The notes under the pieces are model-generated. The model had not been told where the DNA came from. It was given only the letters and a program-made list of their open reading frames with translations, and searched no databases. A DNA stretch of 64,000 nucleotides from Variovorax guangxiensis (GTDB lineage Bacteria > Pseudomonadota > Gammaproteobacteria > Burkholderiales > Burkholderiaceae_C), in NCBI RefSeq assembly GCF_003952165.1, contig NZ_RXFT01000001.1:682001-746000 (forward strand), written 5' to 3'. Positions 17,671-26,146 of this stretch are shown here, in pieces; position 1 is the first letter of the stretch; each line of letters starts with the position of its first letter. Both the position numbers and the translations under genes were made by a program.

Positions 17671-17687
17671 AACAGAAAAACGGCTCC

Positions 17688-17763
17688 GGGACGTTAGCTC
17701 AGTTGGTAGAGCAGCGGACTTTTAATCCGTTGGTCACTGGTTCGAATCCAGTACGTCCTACCA
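17688..17763 (+). tRNA. tRNA-Lys (anticodon TTT)
   Basis: A 76-base cloverleaf with acceptor GGGACGT pairing to ACGTCCT (one G-U pair). It has D-arm GCTCAGTTGGTAGAGC, an anticodon arm with loop CTTTTAA and anticodon TTT, T-arm ACTGGTTCGAATCCAGT, discriminator A and an encoded CCA. It reads AAA/AAG as lysine. Confidence 0.97.
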
Positions 17764-17774
17764 AGCCTTCTTCG

Positions 17775-17812
17775 AAATCCTCGCCTGCCTTGTGCACGCG
17801 AGGATTTTTTCT
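17775..17812 (+). terminator. Rho-independent terminator after tRNA-Lys
   Basis: AAATCCTCGC and GCGAGGATTT form a 10-bp stem around a 13-base loop, followed by TTTCTT. It starts 12 bases after the tRNA and is a clear intrinsic terminator on the plus strand. Confidence 0.85.
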
Positions 17813-17862
17813 TGGCGGGTGGACGCAGAAGGACTCCGAAGCATCCTCGCCGATGCCGATCT

Positions 17863-18531
17863 TCAGGGCCGCTGTTGAGGGCACCCCAGCCTGAACTGCC
17901 TGTCCCGCGTGCGATGCCGTTCGGCGCGCTGCCAATCCTGCGTGTACATGCCTTGCGGCTGCCTCCCTAGCGCGTCCAGCCACATGATGCGTTCGGCGAG
18001 CCCGCTGCATTCTTCATTCATTCCGCGATCGACGTTCTGCGCCACCTGGCGCTCGTGTTCGCGCTGCTGCTCTGCGATGACTGCGTTGCTCCGCCTCGAT
18101 GCCTCGCGCTCCTGCAGGCTCATTCCGTCGGCGATGTTCACGTCGCGCCGCAGGCGAACGGTGGTGGCGCGCGAGCCTTCGGGACACGGGCCGTCGGAGT
18201 ACGCGGCCTTTCCTGAAGGCGTGAGGCACTTCGTGACTTCGAACGTGTCTGGCGCAGTTCGGTTTTCCTGCGGCGCATAGGATGGCAACGACGGTGCAGG
18301 CCGGCTGTTCGCGGAAGGCGGCGCGGATGCAGAGGGCAACGCGGAGGGACGGCTAGGGTGTTGCGACAGTAGCCACTCGGCCGCCAGGTAGAACGCGAAC
18401 ACCACGATCACGGCCACCGCCAGCCACAGGGCCAGGCGGCGCTCCGGAGGCGGCTGCCGCAGGTTGCGCTCCCAGGTCGTCATCGCTTCCCGGCGTTCGC
18501 GCATCGGATCGTGGTCGTCGTCGGTGCTCAT
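17863..18531 (-). CDS. Single-span membrane protein with DUF4124-like periplasmic segment
   Basis: A 222-residue protein of unknown function. A charged cytoplasmic start (MSTDDDHDPMRERREAMTTW) is followed by one membrane helix around LWLAVAVIVVFAFYLAA. A Pro/Ser/Ala-rich linker then leads to VTKCLTPSGKAAYSDGPCPE, which resembles the short DUF4124 motif with paired Cys. The C-terminal half is rich in Arg, Gln and Glu and probably helical. It stands alone between the tRNA-Lys terminator and the efflux operon. The function cannot be assigned. Confidence 0.75.
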   Translation of the reverse strand: MSTDDDHDPMRERREAMTTWERNLRQPPPERRLALWLAVAVIVVFAFYLAAEWLLSQHPSRPSALPSASAPPSANSRPAPSLPSYAPQENRTAPDTFEVTKCLTPSGKAAYSDGPCPEGSRATTVRLRRDVNIADGMSLQEREASRRSNAVIAEQQREHERQVAQNVDRGMNEECSGLAERIMWLDALGRQPQGMYTQDWQRAERHRTRDRQFRLGCPQQRP

Positions 18532-18564
18532 GGGGCCGTAGTATCAAGGACCCTGTCCAGGACA

Positions 18565-18601
18565 AGAAAAAACCCGCCGTGGGGGCATGGCGGGTTTCTT
18601 G
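18565..18601 (-). terminator. Terminator of the RND efflux operon
   Basis: On the minus strand AAACCCGCC and GGCGGGTTT pair around a ten-base loop and are followed by TTTCTTG. It lies about 60 bases past the RND pump stop, so it should end the efflux operon transcript. Confidence 0.8.
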
Positions 18602-18658
18602 TCTTGAGGCTCGGCCTCTGGCGCTTCGCATCGTCGCCGGGCCGAACTGCCGAGCCGC

Positions 18659-21600
18659 TCAGGCCTCGGGCGCCACGCTGCCCGGAAGTGTTGCCGGCGG
18701 CGTGGCGCCTCCTGCTGTCGGTTCCTCGCCGGCGCTTTCTTCCTTCTCATGCCGCGCCGCGATGAACAGGTACATCGCCGGCACCACGAAGAGCGTGAAC
18801 AGCGTGCCGATGGAAAGCCCGCTGAAGATCACGATGCCCATCGCCTTGCGGCCCGCGGCGCCGGCGCCCGAGGCGATCACCAGCGGCAGCACGCCGAAGA
18901 CCATGGCGGCGGTCGTCATCAGGATGGGGCGCAGTCGGGTGCCGGCGGCTTCCACGATGGCGTCGAGCTTGCTCAGGCCCTGCTTCTGCAGGCGGTTGGC
19001 CACCTCGACGATCAGGATGCCGTGCTTGCTGATGAGGCCCATCAGCGTCACCAGGCCGACCTGCGTGTAGATGTTCATCGAGGCGAAGCCCCAGAAGATG
19101 AAGATCATCGCGCCGAAGAGCGCCAGCGGCACCGACACCAGGATCACCACCGGGTCGCGGAAGCTCTCGAACTGCGCCGCCAGCGCCAGGAACACGATGA
19201 TCAGCGCGAACACGAAGGTGATGGCGAAGTTGCCCGACTCCTGCACGAACTGTCGCGACTGGCCCGAGTAATCCACCGTGTAGCCGCTGGGCGCCATCTG
19301 CTGCACCAGGCCGCGCAGGTACTCCAGCGTCTCGCCCTGCGTGCCGCTGGGCACGCCCTGGATGGTCACGGAATTGAGCTGCTGGAAGTGGTTCACCGTC
19401 TCCGGCTGCACGCTGTACTTCAGGCTCGCCACCGTGCTGGCCGGCACCACGCCGCTGGGCGTCTTGATGTAGAAGTTCAGCACGTCCGACGGGTTCAGCC
19501 GGTCGACCTGCTGCACCTGCGGGATCACCTTGTACGAGCGGCCCGAGATGGAGAAGTAGTTGACGTAGGCACCGCCCAGCGCCGCGCCCATCGCGTTGCC
19601 CACGTCCTGCTGCGTGATGCCCAGCGTGGCGATCTTGTCGCGGTCGACCACCACGGAGGCCTGCGGCAGGTCGATCTTCAGGTCGGCGTCGATGTAGTAG
19701 AACTTTCCGTCGGCGCGCGCCTTGTCCATGATCTGCTGGGCGAGGGCATTCAGGTTCTCGAAGGGCTCGGTCGTCTTGATGACGAACTGCACCGGCAGGC
19801 CCGAGGCGCCCGGCAGCGCCGGGAACTGGAAGGCCACCACCTTCGCGCCGGCAATGCCGTTCCAGCGCTTCTGCAGGTCGGTCTGGATGTCGTGCGCGCT
19901 GCGCGTGCGCTCGTCCCAGGGCTTGAGCAGCACGCCCGCGATGCCCGCGTTGGTGCTGGGCACGCCGGTCAGCTGGAAGAGCTGCGCGTACTCGGGCGTG
20001 TCGTGCGCGATCTTGAAGATCTGGTCCGCATACGTCTGCATCTGGTTGATGGTGGCCGTGGGCGCGCCCACCACCTGCGACAGCACGATGCCCTGGTCTT
20101 CCTCGGGCGCGAGCTCCGACTTCGACATCTTGAACATCACGAACAGCAGCGCCACCAGGATCGCGCCCATGACGATCATCACCGGCCAGGTCTTGAGCAC
20201 GCCGCGCAATATCAGCTGGTAGCGGTGGTGCACGCGCTCGAAGACGTGCTCGATCTTCATCGCGAACTTGCCGCTGTCCTGCTCGGGCTTGAAGAAGCGC
20301 GAGCACATCATCGGCGACAGCGTGAGCGCCACGATGCCCGACACCACCACCGAGCCGGCCAGCGTGAAGGCGAACTCGGTGAAGAGCGAGCCGGTCAGTC
20401 CACCCTGGAAGCCGATGGGCACGTACACCGCCACCAGCACCACCGTCATGGCAAGGATGGGACCGCCCAGTTCGCGCGCCGCGAGCAGCGAGGCCTGCAT
20501 GGGCGACTTGCCCTCTCGCATGTGCCGGTCGACGTTCTCCACCACGATGATCGCGTCGTCCACCACCAGGCCGATGGCCAGCACCAGCGCCAGCAGCGTG
20601 AGCAGGTTGATCGAGTAGCCCAGCGCCAGCATGATGAAGAAGGTGCCGATCAGCGACAGCGGCATCGCGATCACCGGCACCACCACCGCGCGCAGGCTGC
20701 CCAGGAACAGGTAGATCACCACCGTCACGATGACCAGCGCTTCCACCAGCGTCTTGATCACTTCGCTGATGGACGTGTTGATGAAGTCGGTCGAGTCGTA
20801 GACGATCTTGCCCGTCAGGCCCGTGGGCAACTGGGACTGGATGTCGGGGAACACCGTGCGCACCTGCTTGGCCACGTCGAGGATGTTGGCCTCCGGCGCG
20901 ACCTTGATGCCGATGAACACCGAGCGCACGCCGTTGAAGGCCACGTTGAAGTCGTAGTTCTCCGAGCCCAGGGTCACGTTGGCCACGTCCTGCAGGCGCA
21001 CGATCGCGCCGTTGGCGCTCTTCACCGACAGCTGCTTGAACTCGTCCACGCTGTGCAGCGAGGTGCCGGCCGTCAGAGGCACGCTCACCATCTGGCCCTT
21101 GCTCTGGCCGACGGCCGCGAGGTAGTTGTTGGCGGCCAGCGCGGCGCTCACGTCGGTGGCGGTCACGCCGTAGGCGGCCATCTTCTGCGCGTCGAGCCAG
21201 GCCCGCAGCGCGAAGGTGCGCGCGCCCAGGATCTCGGCGGTCTGCACGCCCGGAATGGCGTTGAGCTTGGGCTGCACCACGCGCACCAGGAAGTCGGTGA
21301 CGTTGTTGTTGGGCAGCGTGTCGCTGTAGAAGCCGATGTACATGGCGTCGGTGGTCTGGCCCGTGGCCACCGTCAGCACCGGCTGCTGCGCCTGCGGCGG
21401 CAGCTGGTTGCGCACCGAATTGACCTGCGTGTTGATCTCGGTCAGCGCGCGGTTGGAGTCGTAGTTCAGCCGCAGCGTGGCGGTGATGGTCGACACGCCA
21501 AGGCTGCTGGACGACGACAGGTAGTCGATGCCCTGCGCCTGCGACACGGCGGCCTCCAGCGGCTGCGTGATGAAGCCCGCGACCGTGGCCGCGTCCGCGC

Positions 21601-21757
21601 CGTAGTAGGCGGTGGCGATGGTGACCACGCCGTTCTCGGTCTTCGGGTACTGGTTGACCGGCAGCCCGGCCAGCGCGCGCAGCCCGAGCACCACGATCAG
21701 CATGCTCACCACCATCGCCAGCACCGGCCGGCGGATGAAGATGTCCGTGAAGTTCAT
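18659..21757 (-). CDS. RND multidrug efflux pump, inner-membrane transporter
   Basis: A 1032-residue HAE1-type RND pump that exports drugs or hydrophobic compounds using the proton gradient. The N-terminus MNFTDIFIRRPVLAMVVSML is the standard first helix. Two large periplasmic loops and 12 helices follow, including the TM4 proton-relay region LALVLAIGLVVDDAIIVVEN with its Asp pair. The C-terminal half shows VGLVTLMGLISKHGILIVE. It is the last gene of an OMF-MFP-RND operon. Overall flavour is like MexK/MexB, but the substrate cannot be predicted. Confidence 0.95.
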   Translation of the reverse strand: MNFTDIFIRRPVLAMVVSMLIVVLGLRALAGLPVNQYPKTENGVVTIATAYYGADAATVAGFITQPLEAAVSQAQGIDYLSSSSSLGVSTITATLRLNYDSNRALTEINTQVNSVRNQLPPQAQQPVLTVATGQTTDAMYIGFYSDTLPNNNVTDFLVRVVQPKLNAIPGVQTAEILGARTFALRAWLDAQKMAAYGVTATDVSAALAANNYLAAVGQSKGQMVSVPLTAGTSLHSVDEFKQLSVKSANGAIVRLQDVANVTLGSENYDFNVAFNGVRSVFIGIKVAPEANILDVAKQVRTVFPDIQSQLPTGLTGKIVYDSTDFINTSISEVIKTLVEALVIVTVVIYLFLGSLRAVVVPVIAMPLSLIGTFFIMLALGYSINLLTLLALVLAIGLVVDDAIIVVENVDRHMREGKSPMQASLLAARELGGPILAMTVVLVAVYVPIGFQGGLTGSLFTEFAFTLAGSVVVSGIVALTLSPMMCSRFFKPEQDSGKFAMKIEHVFERVHHRYQLILRGVLKTWPVMIVMGAILVALLFVMFKMSKSELAPEEDQGIVLSQVVGAPTATINQMQTYADQIFKIAHDTPEYAQLFQLTGVPSTNAGIAGVLLKPWDERTRSAHDIQTDLQKRWNGIAGAKVVAFQFPALPGASGLPVQFVIKTTEPFENLNALAQQIMDKARADGKFYYIDADLKIDLPQASVVVDRDKIATLGITQQDVGNAMGAALGGAYVNYFSISGRSYKVIPQVQQVDRLNPSDVLNFYIKTPSGVVPASTVASLKYSVQPETVNHFQQLNSVTIQGVPSGTQGETLEYLRGLVQQMAPSGYTVDYSGQSRQFVQESGNFAITFVFALIIVFLALAAQFESFRDPVVILVSVPLALFGAMIFIFWGFASMNIYTQVGLVTLMGLISKHGILIVEVANRLQKQGLSKLDAIVEAAGTRLRPILMTTAAMVFGVLPLVIASGAGAAGRKAMGIVIFSGLSIGTLFTLFVVPAMYLFIAARHEKEESAGEEPTAGGATPPATLPGSVAPEA

Positions 21758-21767
21758 GCGGGCGACC

Positions 21768-22940
21768 TCACTTTTCCTGCGGCGTCGGCGCCGGGTTGTT
21801 GGCGGGCTGGACGCTGTTGTCCACCACCACCGGCGTGCCGTTCTTCAGCTTGTTCTGGCCGCTGCTCACCACCACCTGGCCGGCCGTGAGGCCCTTGACG
21901 ATGGCGATCTGGTCGCCGCGCGTCGGACCGGTCTCGATGAAGACCTGCTGCGCGACGAGCTGCTTCGCGCCCGGCGGATTGGCGGGCTGGGCGGGAGCAC
22001 CCGCGGCGCCAGCGGATCCTGCCTTCGGCGGCTCGGCCTCCTTCACCACGTACACGGTCGAGCCGTACGGGTTGTAGGTCACGGCGGTGGACGGCAGCGT
22101 GAGCTGCTCCTGCACGCTGCCCACGTCGATCTTCACGTTGGCGAACATGCCGGGCAGCAGCTGCTGCTTCGGGTTGGAGACGGTGGCCTCCACCTGCACG
22201 TTGCGCGTGGCGGCGTCCACCTTCGGGCTGATCGCGTTGATCTTGCCGCTGAAGGCCTGGCCCGGAAAGGTGTCCACCGTCAGGTTCACCACCTGGCCCA
22301 CCGCCAGCCCCGCGAGCTGCTGCTGGGGCAGGGCGAAGTCGACGTAGATCGGGTCCAGCGTCTGCAGCGTGACGAGCTTGTCGCCCGCGTTCACGTACTG
22401 GCCGGGGTTCAGCGTGGTGATGCCCAGGCGGCCCGAGAAGGGCGCGCGGATCGATTTCTTCGCAACCACCGCGGCCTGCTGCTCGACCTGTGCGCGCTTG
22501 GCCTTCAGGTCGTTGGTGTCGGCGTCGATCTGCGCCTGGCTCACCGCCTGCACCGCGAGCTGCGCCTGGTCGCGCTTGAGCACGGTGGCGGCCTGCGCTG
22601 CGGCGGCTTCGGCCGAGTGCAGCAGGGCGATGTCGGAATCGGCGTTGAGCTCGACCAGCAGGGTGCCGGCCTTCACGTCCTGCCCCGACTTGAAATGCAC
22701 CGTGCGCACCAGCCCGGCCACTTCGGTGCTCAGGTCGGCGCCGCGCACCGGATTCAGCGTGCCGACCGCGGTGAACTGCGACTGCCACTGCAGCTTCTGC
22801 ACCTCGGCCGTCGACACCGTCTGCGGCGCCGGCTTGGGCACGGCGGCGATCAGCGCGCGGATCTGCATGAACTTGCCGAACGCGAGCACGGCGACCAGCA
22901 GCAGTACGCAGCCGATCATGATGATCATTCTTCGGGTCAT
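21768..22940 (-). CDS. RND efflux periplasmic adaptor (membrane fusion protein)
   Basis: A 390-residue adaptor of the RND system. It has one N-terminal membrane anchor (MTRRMIIMIGCVLLLVAVLA) and no lipobox. The lipoyl half-motifs are ADLSTEVAGLVRTVHFKSGQ and KSIRAPFSGRLGITTLNPGQ, a coiled-coil hairpin lies between them, and the beta-barrel region includes LLPGMFANVKIDVG. The C-terminal part contains a Pro/Ala/Gly-rich insertion (about residues 300-325). It lies between the outer-membrane channel gene and the pump gene, 10 bases before the latter. Confidence 0.93.
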   Translation of the reverse strand: MTRRMIIMIGCVLLLVAVLAFGKFMQIRALIAAVPKPAPQTVSTAEVQKLQWQSQFTAVGTLNPVRGADLSTEVAGLVRTVHFKSGQDVKAGTLLVELNADSDIALLHSAEAAAAQAATVLKRDQAQLAVQAVSQAQIDADTNDLKAKRAQVEQQAAVVAKKSIRAPFSGRLGITTLNPGQYVNAGDKLVTLQTLDPIYVDFALPQQQLAGLAVGQVVNLTVDTFPGQAFSGKINAISPKVDAATRNVQVEATVSNPKQQLLPGMFANVKIDVGSVQEQLTLPSTAVTYNPYGSTVYVVKEAEPPKAGSAGAAGAPAQPANPPGAKQLVAQQVFIETGPTRGDQIAIVKGLTAGQVVVSSGQNKLKNGTPVVVDNSVQPANNPAPTPQEK

Positions 22941-22981
22941 AAATTGGCTTTTCTTGGAGTTTTTGGAGTGTTCGGGGCCGC

Positions 22982-24619
22982 TCAGTTCTGCGGCGCTGCT
23001 GCCTGGGAAGCCTGCTGAGCCGATTGCGCCGGTTGCGCCGGTTGCGCCGGCTGTCCGGGCGCGATGGCCGCATTGGCGAGCGCACCGCGGTTCCACCAGC
23101 CGCCCCCCAGCGCCTGGAAGAGGGCGGCCGTGTCGGCATAGCGCGCGGCCTGCGCCTGCACCAGCGCGGTGTGCGTCTGCAGCCAGGCCTGCTGCGCGGT
23201 CAGCAGCGTCACGTAGCTCACCGCGCCGGCGCGAAACTGCGCGGTCGACAGGTCGAGCGATTGCCTGGCGAGCGATTCGGCCGTGGCCTGGGTCTGCAGC
23301 GCGGCGGCGTCGAGTTCGAGCGCGCGCAGTGCATCGGCCACGTTCTGGAAGGCGCCGAGCACGGTGTTGCGGTATTGCGCCGCCGCCGAGTCGTAGGCCG
23401 CGACGGCGGCGCGCTGCTGCGCGCGCAGGGCGCCGCCGTTGAAGATCGGCTGCGTGAGCCCGGCGCCGATGTTCCACAGTGTGGTCGGCCCGGTGAACAG
23501 GTCGCGTGCGCGCAGGGAGGTGTTGCCGTAGCTGGCGCTCAGCTGTATCTGCGGATAGAGGTTCGCCGTGGCCACGCCGACCGCCGCGCTGGCCTGGTGC
23601 AGCTGCGCCTCGCTGGCGCGCACGTCGGGCCGCTGGCGCGCGAGCTCGGAGGGCAGCGACAGCGGCAGCTCCTGCGGCAGCGAGAGGCTGGCGAGATCGA
23701 ATTCGGGCAGGCCCTGCTCTGACGGCAGGCGGCCCGCGAACACCGCGAGCTGGTGGCGCGTCTGCGCGAGCGACTTCTCCAGCGGCGGGATCGCCGCCTG
23801 CGTCTGCGCGACCTGCGTGCGCTGCTGCAGCACGATCGACTTCGGGATCGCGCCGGTATCGAACTGCTTTTCGATCACGCCCAGTTGCTCGCGCTGTGCC
23901 TGCAGCACCTCGCGCGTGGCCTGCAGCTGGCCGCGCAGCGCGGCTTCGCGGATCGCGGTGGTGACGAGGTTCGACGTGAGCGTGAGGTAGGTCGCCTCGA
24001 CCTGGTAGCGCTGCGCTTCCACGGCGGCCTGCGCGCCCTCGATCTGCCGGCGCGAGCCGCCGAACACGTCGAGGTTGTAGCTGACGTTGACCGAGGCGTT
24101 GTACAGCGTGAGCAGCTGGCCGCCCGGCACCTGCGTGCTGACCTCGGAGGCCCGCTCGCGCTGCGCGCCCAGTTGTGCCGTGACCTGCGGCCACAGCAGG
24201 TTGCCCGACTTCGCGTCATAGGTGGCTTCGGCCTGCCGCAGCGCGGCCTGCGCGGACGCCAGCGTAGGGCTCTGTTCGAGCGAGGCGCGGATCAGCCGGT
24301 CGAGCTGCTGGGAGCGGAACACCTCCCACCACTGGGCCGGGATGTCACGGCCCGGCAGCAGTTCCTGGGCCTGTCCGGCCGGCACGTCGGACTTCGCGGT
24401 GCGCGCCGGCATCGGCGCGGGGGTGTAGTCGGCACCGCTGGCGGCGGCGGGAAGATCGGGCGTCCTGAAATCCGGCCCGACCGCGCAGCCGCCCACCAGC
24501 AGCAGGACGACGCCGAGCACGGCACCCTGAACGGGCCACCCCGGCCGCGAGCGCGCAGGCGCAGCGCGCAACGACGAACCGGGGTGATCCTCCAACGCAT
24601 TGTTTTCTTGATATTGCAT
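22982..24619 (-). CDS. RND-associated outer-membrane channel lipoprotein (NodT family)
   Basis: The first gene of the tripartite efflux operon; 545 residues from the chosen ATG (MQYQENNALEDHPG). The lipobox LLVGGC places the acylated Cys at residue 45, leaving an unusually long N-region. A later GTG near residue 30 is a possible alternative start. The channel domain has WWEVFRSQQLDRLI, NLDVFGGSRRQIEGAQ, RQRPDVRASEAQLHQA and YPQIQLSASYG. A Gln/Pro/Ala-rich tail ends the protein. It is a paralogue of the NodT protein at the left end of the window. Confidence 0.92.
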   Translation of the reverse strand: MQYQENNALEDHPGSSLRAAPARSRPGWPVQGAVLGVVLLLVGGCAVGPDFRTPDLPAAASGADYTPAPMPARTAKSDVPAGQAQELLPGRDIPAQWWEVFRSQQLDRLIRASLEQSPTLASAQAALRQAEATYDAKSGNLLWPQVTAQLGAQRERASEVSTQVPGGQLLTLYNASVNVSYNLDVFGGSRRQIEGAQAAVEAQRYQVEATYLTLTSNLVTTAIREAALRGQLQATREVLQAQREQLGVIEKQFDTGAIPKSIVLQQRTQVAQTQAAIPPLEKSLAQTRHQLAVFAGRLPSEQGLPEFDLASLSLPQELPLSLPSELARQRPDVRASEAQLHQASAAVGVATANLYPQIQLSASYGNTSLRARDLFTGPTTLWNIGAGLTQPIFNGGALRAQQRAAVAAYDSAAAQYRNTVLGAFQNVADALRALELDAAALQTQATAESLARQSLDLSTAQFRAGAVSYVTLLTAQQAWLQTHTALVQAQAARYADTAALFQALGGGWWNRGALANAAIAPGQPAQPAQPAQSAQQASQAAAPQN

Positions 24620-24812
24620 GGGGCAGCGGTTGTACACCCGGAACGCCCGGGCTGCCTGACTTTCCCGAAGTCTCGTAGCCGTCGCCCCGCGTTGCGAGGC
24701 CGTTGCGACGAAACAGGATCTGCACGGCGCGAAATGTACGGGCAAGGCGCCAAACGCACCACCCCAAGGCGCTGGCATCAAATCAACGACGGCCCAATGC
24801 CAGAAACACCGA

Positions 24813-24893
24813 GGAACCGGCTTCGCCGGGCCTCAGGTGTTGCCCCCGGTAGGGGGTTGGCGAAGCGGCACGCAGTGCCGCGCAGCCTGGGGG
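24813..24893 (+). repeat. Dispersed ~82-bp intergenic repeat, copy B
   Basis: Same element as copy A. It starts GGAACCGGCTTCGCCGGGCC and ends GCAGCCTGGGGG, with the CCCCC/GGGGG central stem and a GGCAC-gca-GTGCC third stem. The third stem differs from the other copies by paired changes on both arms, which preserves pairing and argues that the RNA or DNA fold matters. It lies between the repressor terminator and the efflux operon. Confidence 0.88.
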
Positions 24894-24904
24894 CGAGCAA
24901 CATC

Positions 24905-24936
24905 CAGACAAAAAAAAGCCCGCACGAAGGCGGGCT
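24905..24936 (-). terminator. Terminator downstream of the S24 repressor gene
   Basis: On the minus strand AGCCCGC and GCGGGCT pair around a six-base loop and are followed by a run of T. It sits about 170 bases past the repressor stop, so the repressor transcript has a long 3' tail. Confidence 0.75.
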
Positions 24937-25107
24937 CGAAGGTGACCTGCTGGAGGAGGGAGGATCAGAGGATGCAGGCCACAGGGAGAGCCATGAATAT
25001 CGCTTCCGAACCTGCACGCAACCTGACCTCGACGGAATCCTGTTCCACGCTAATTTCCGGCTCATTCTTTGCCGGACGCGTCAATCGCGCTCGCGATCGG
25101 TCCTCGC

Positions 25108-25824
25108 TCAGTCTTCGTCTTCCCACTTGCCGACAACGGTGCCCAGCACGGTGAAGGACGTGCGTACCGGCTCGTGCTTCGGGTTCAGCGGCAGCAGCCA
25201 GCGGCGGCCGTCGTCCTGCTTGAACACCTTGAAGGTGACCTCGTCGCTGTCATCGAGCTTCGCGATGACGCGTTCGCCGTCGTCGGGCTTTCTCAGCGCG
25301 GTATCGACGAAGACGATGGAGCCTGGCGGGTAGCTCTTCAGCAGGCCGCTGGTGGAGGTCATGCTGTCGCCGCGAACGCGCAGCGCATAGCTCTGGAGGC
25401 TGTGGTGGGCGATGCAGGGAATCCAGCGCTCGGCGTGCGGCTGCTGCGAGATCTCGTGGCTGTCCCAGTTGGCTGCGTCGGCCCAGGAGATGAGCGGCAC
25501 CGTGCCTGGCGTGCGCGGGTTGAAGCTGGGAATGGACGGCGGCGTGTGCGTCACCCGATAGGGGCCGAGCGGTTCGCTGACCCGGTCGCGGGCCTGGCGG
25601 AGCTGGTCTTCGTCCCACGGGGCGGGGCCGTCGCCGGTGTCCAGCCAGTTCGGATCGGCACGGTAGGCGCGCGCCAGGGCCAGCACGCTCATGGAGCGGG
25701 TGACGTCGCCTCGTTCGATCTTGGAAATGCTGGATTGCTTGACGCCCGAGACCGCTTCGGCCTGCTTCTGCGTCATCTTGGCGAATTTGCGCGCGGCAAG
25801 GGCGCGTTTGGCAATGCTGTCCAT
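25108..25824 (-). CDS. XRE-family repressor with C-terminal S24 peptidase domain
   Basis: A 238-residue phage-CI-like repressor. Its N-terminal helix-turn-helix contains MTQKQAEAVSGVKQSSISKI. The C-terminal S24 domain has the nucleophile in RVRGDSMTS (Ser154) and the general base in RVIAKLDD (Lys189). The segment where related repressors have VPLISWVQAG reads VPLISWADAANW, so the usual Ala-Gly cleavage bond appears replaced by Ala-Ala. It may therefore no longer self-cleave on RecA activation. It is divergent from a small Cro-like gene with a shared dyad between them. No phage structural genes are near. Confidence 0.88.
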   Translation of the reverse strand: MDSIAKRALAARKFAKMTQKQAEAVSGVKQSSISKIERGDVTRSMSVLALARAYRADPNWLDTGDGPAPWDEDQLRQARDRVSEPLGPYRVTHTPPSIPSFNPRTPGTVPLISWADAANWDSHEISQQPHAERWIPCIAHHSLQSYALRVRGDSMTSTSGLLKSYPPGSIVFVDTALRKPDDGERVIAKLDDSDEVTFKVFKQDDGRRWLLPLNPKHEPVRTSFTVLGTVVGKWEDED

Positions 25825-25850
25825 CGAGTGGGGATTTAAGCCCAAACGAA

Positions 25851-25873
25851 TATTCTTCTCAAACTCTAGAATA
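25851..25873. promoter_or_regulatory. Operator-like dyad between repressor and Cro-like genes
   Basis: TATTCT and AGAATA form a perfect 6-bp dyad with an 11-base spacer, in an AT-rich 69-bp gap between the two divergent regulators. TAGAAT inside the right half could be a -10 box for the plus-strand gene. Binding by the repressor or the Cro-like protein is inference from position and symmetry. Confidence 0.5.
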
Positions 25874-25893
25874 GTAAAAAAAGGGAGGAAAGA

Positions 25894-26133
25894 ATGAAGC
25901 CACGGGAGTTGGTTCTGGCGTTGAGGGCCATGGGCCTCACGCAGAAGCAGATCGAAGAGAGAACGGGAATTCCCCAGCCGACGGTCTCCAAGATCGGGCT
26001 GGGCCGGGTGGCCGACGTGATGTCGCGCCACTATGTCGCGCTGGTGGCCGCCTACGAGCAGCGGGTGAAGGAGGAAGCGCTCAAGCCCGGGCCTGAGGCT
26101 TTCCGCCAGCCCGAGAAGAAAAAGCAGCCATAG
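25894..26133 (+). CDS. Small Cro/XRE-like helix-turn-helix protein
   Basis: A 79-residue DNA-binding protein with a helix-turn-helix in LTQKQIEERTGIPQPTVSKI. A short helical part and a Lys/Pro-rich end (EKKKQP) follow. It has a strong ribosome binding site (GGGAGGA) before the ATG. It is divergent from the S24 repressor, the arrangement of a phage immunity switch. It may be the remnant or domesticated form of one, and is the likely partner regulator. Confidence 0.8.
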   Translation: MKPRELVLALRAMGLTQKQIEERTGIPQPTVSKIGLGRVADVMSRHYVALVAAYEQRVKEEALKPGPEAFRQPEKKKQP

Positions 26134-26146
26134 CGATGAGCGCGCG

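Larger units (their letters stand above)
24620..25107. other. 488-bp intergenic region upstream of the efflux operon
   Basis: It holds the promoter region of the minus-strand efflux operon (right next to position 24620), repeat copy B and the terminator of the repressor gene. The remainder (about 24940-25107) has no convincing gene. A short plus-strand frame starting ATGAATATCGCTTCC has no ribosome binding site and runs antisense into the repressor. No efflux regulator gene is present next to the operon. Confidence 0.6.

Noticed and set aside
18749..21889. Plus-strand open frame of about 1046 residues opposite the RND pump
   Set aside because: Antisense shadow of a clear RND gene, composed of His/Arg/Asp/Gln runs with no domain or ribosome binding site.
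24837..25154. Small plus-strand frame of 105 codons past repeat copy B
   Set aside because: Begins inside the repeat, has no ribosome binding site, is rich in Arg/Ser/Cys and runs antisense into the repressor gene.
25108..25824. LexA
   Set aside because: The N-terminal part is an XRE helix-turn-helix, not the winged LexA domain, and the gene is paired with a Cro-like gene.
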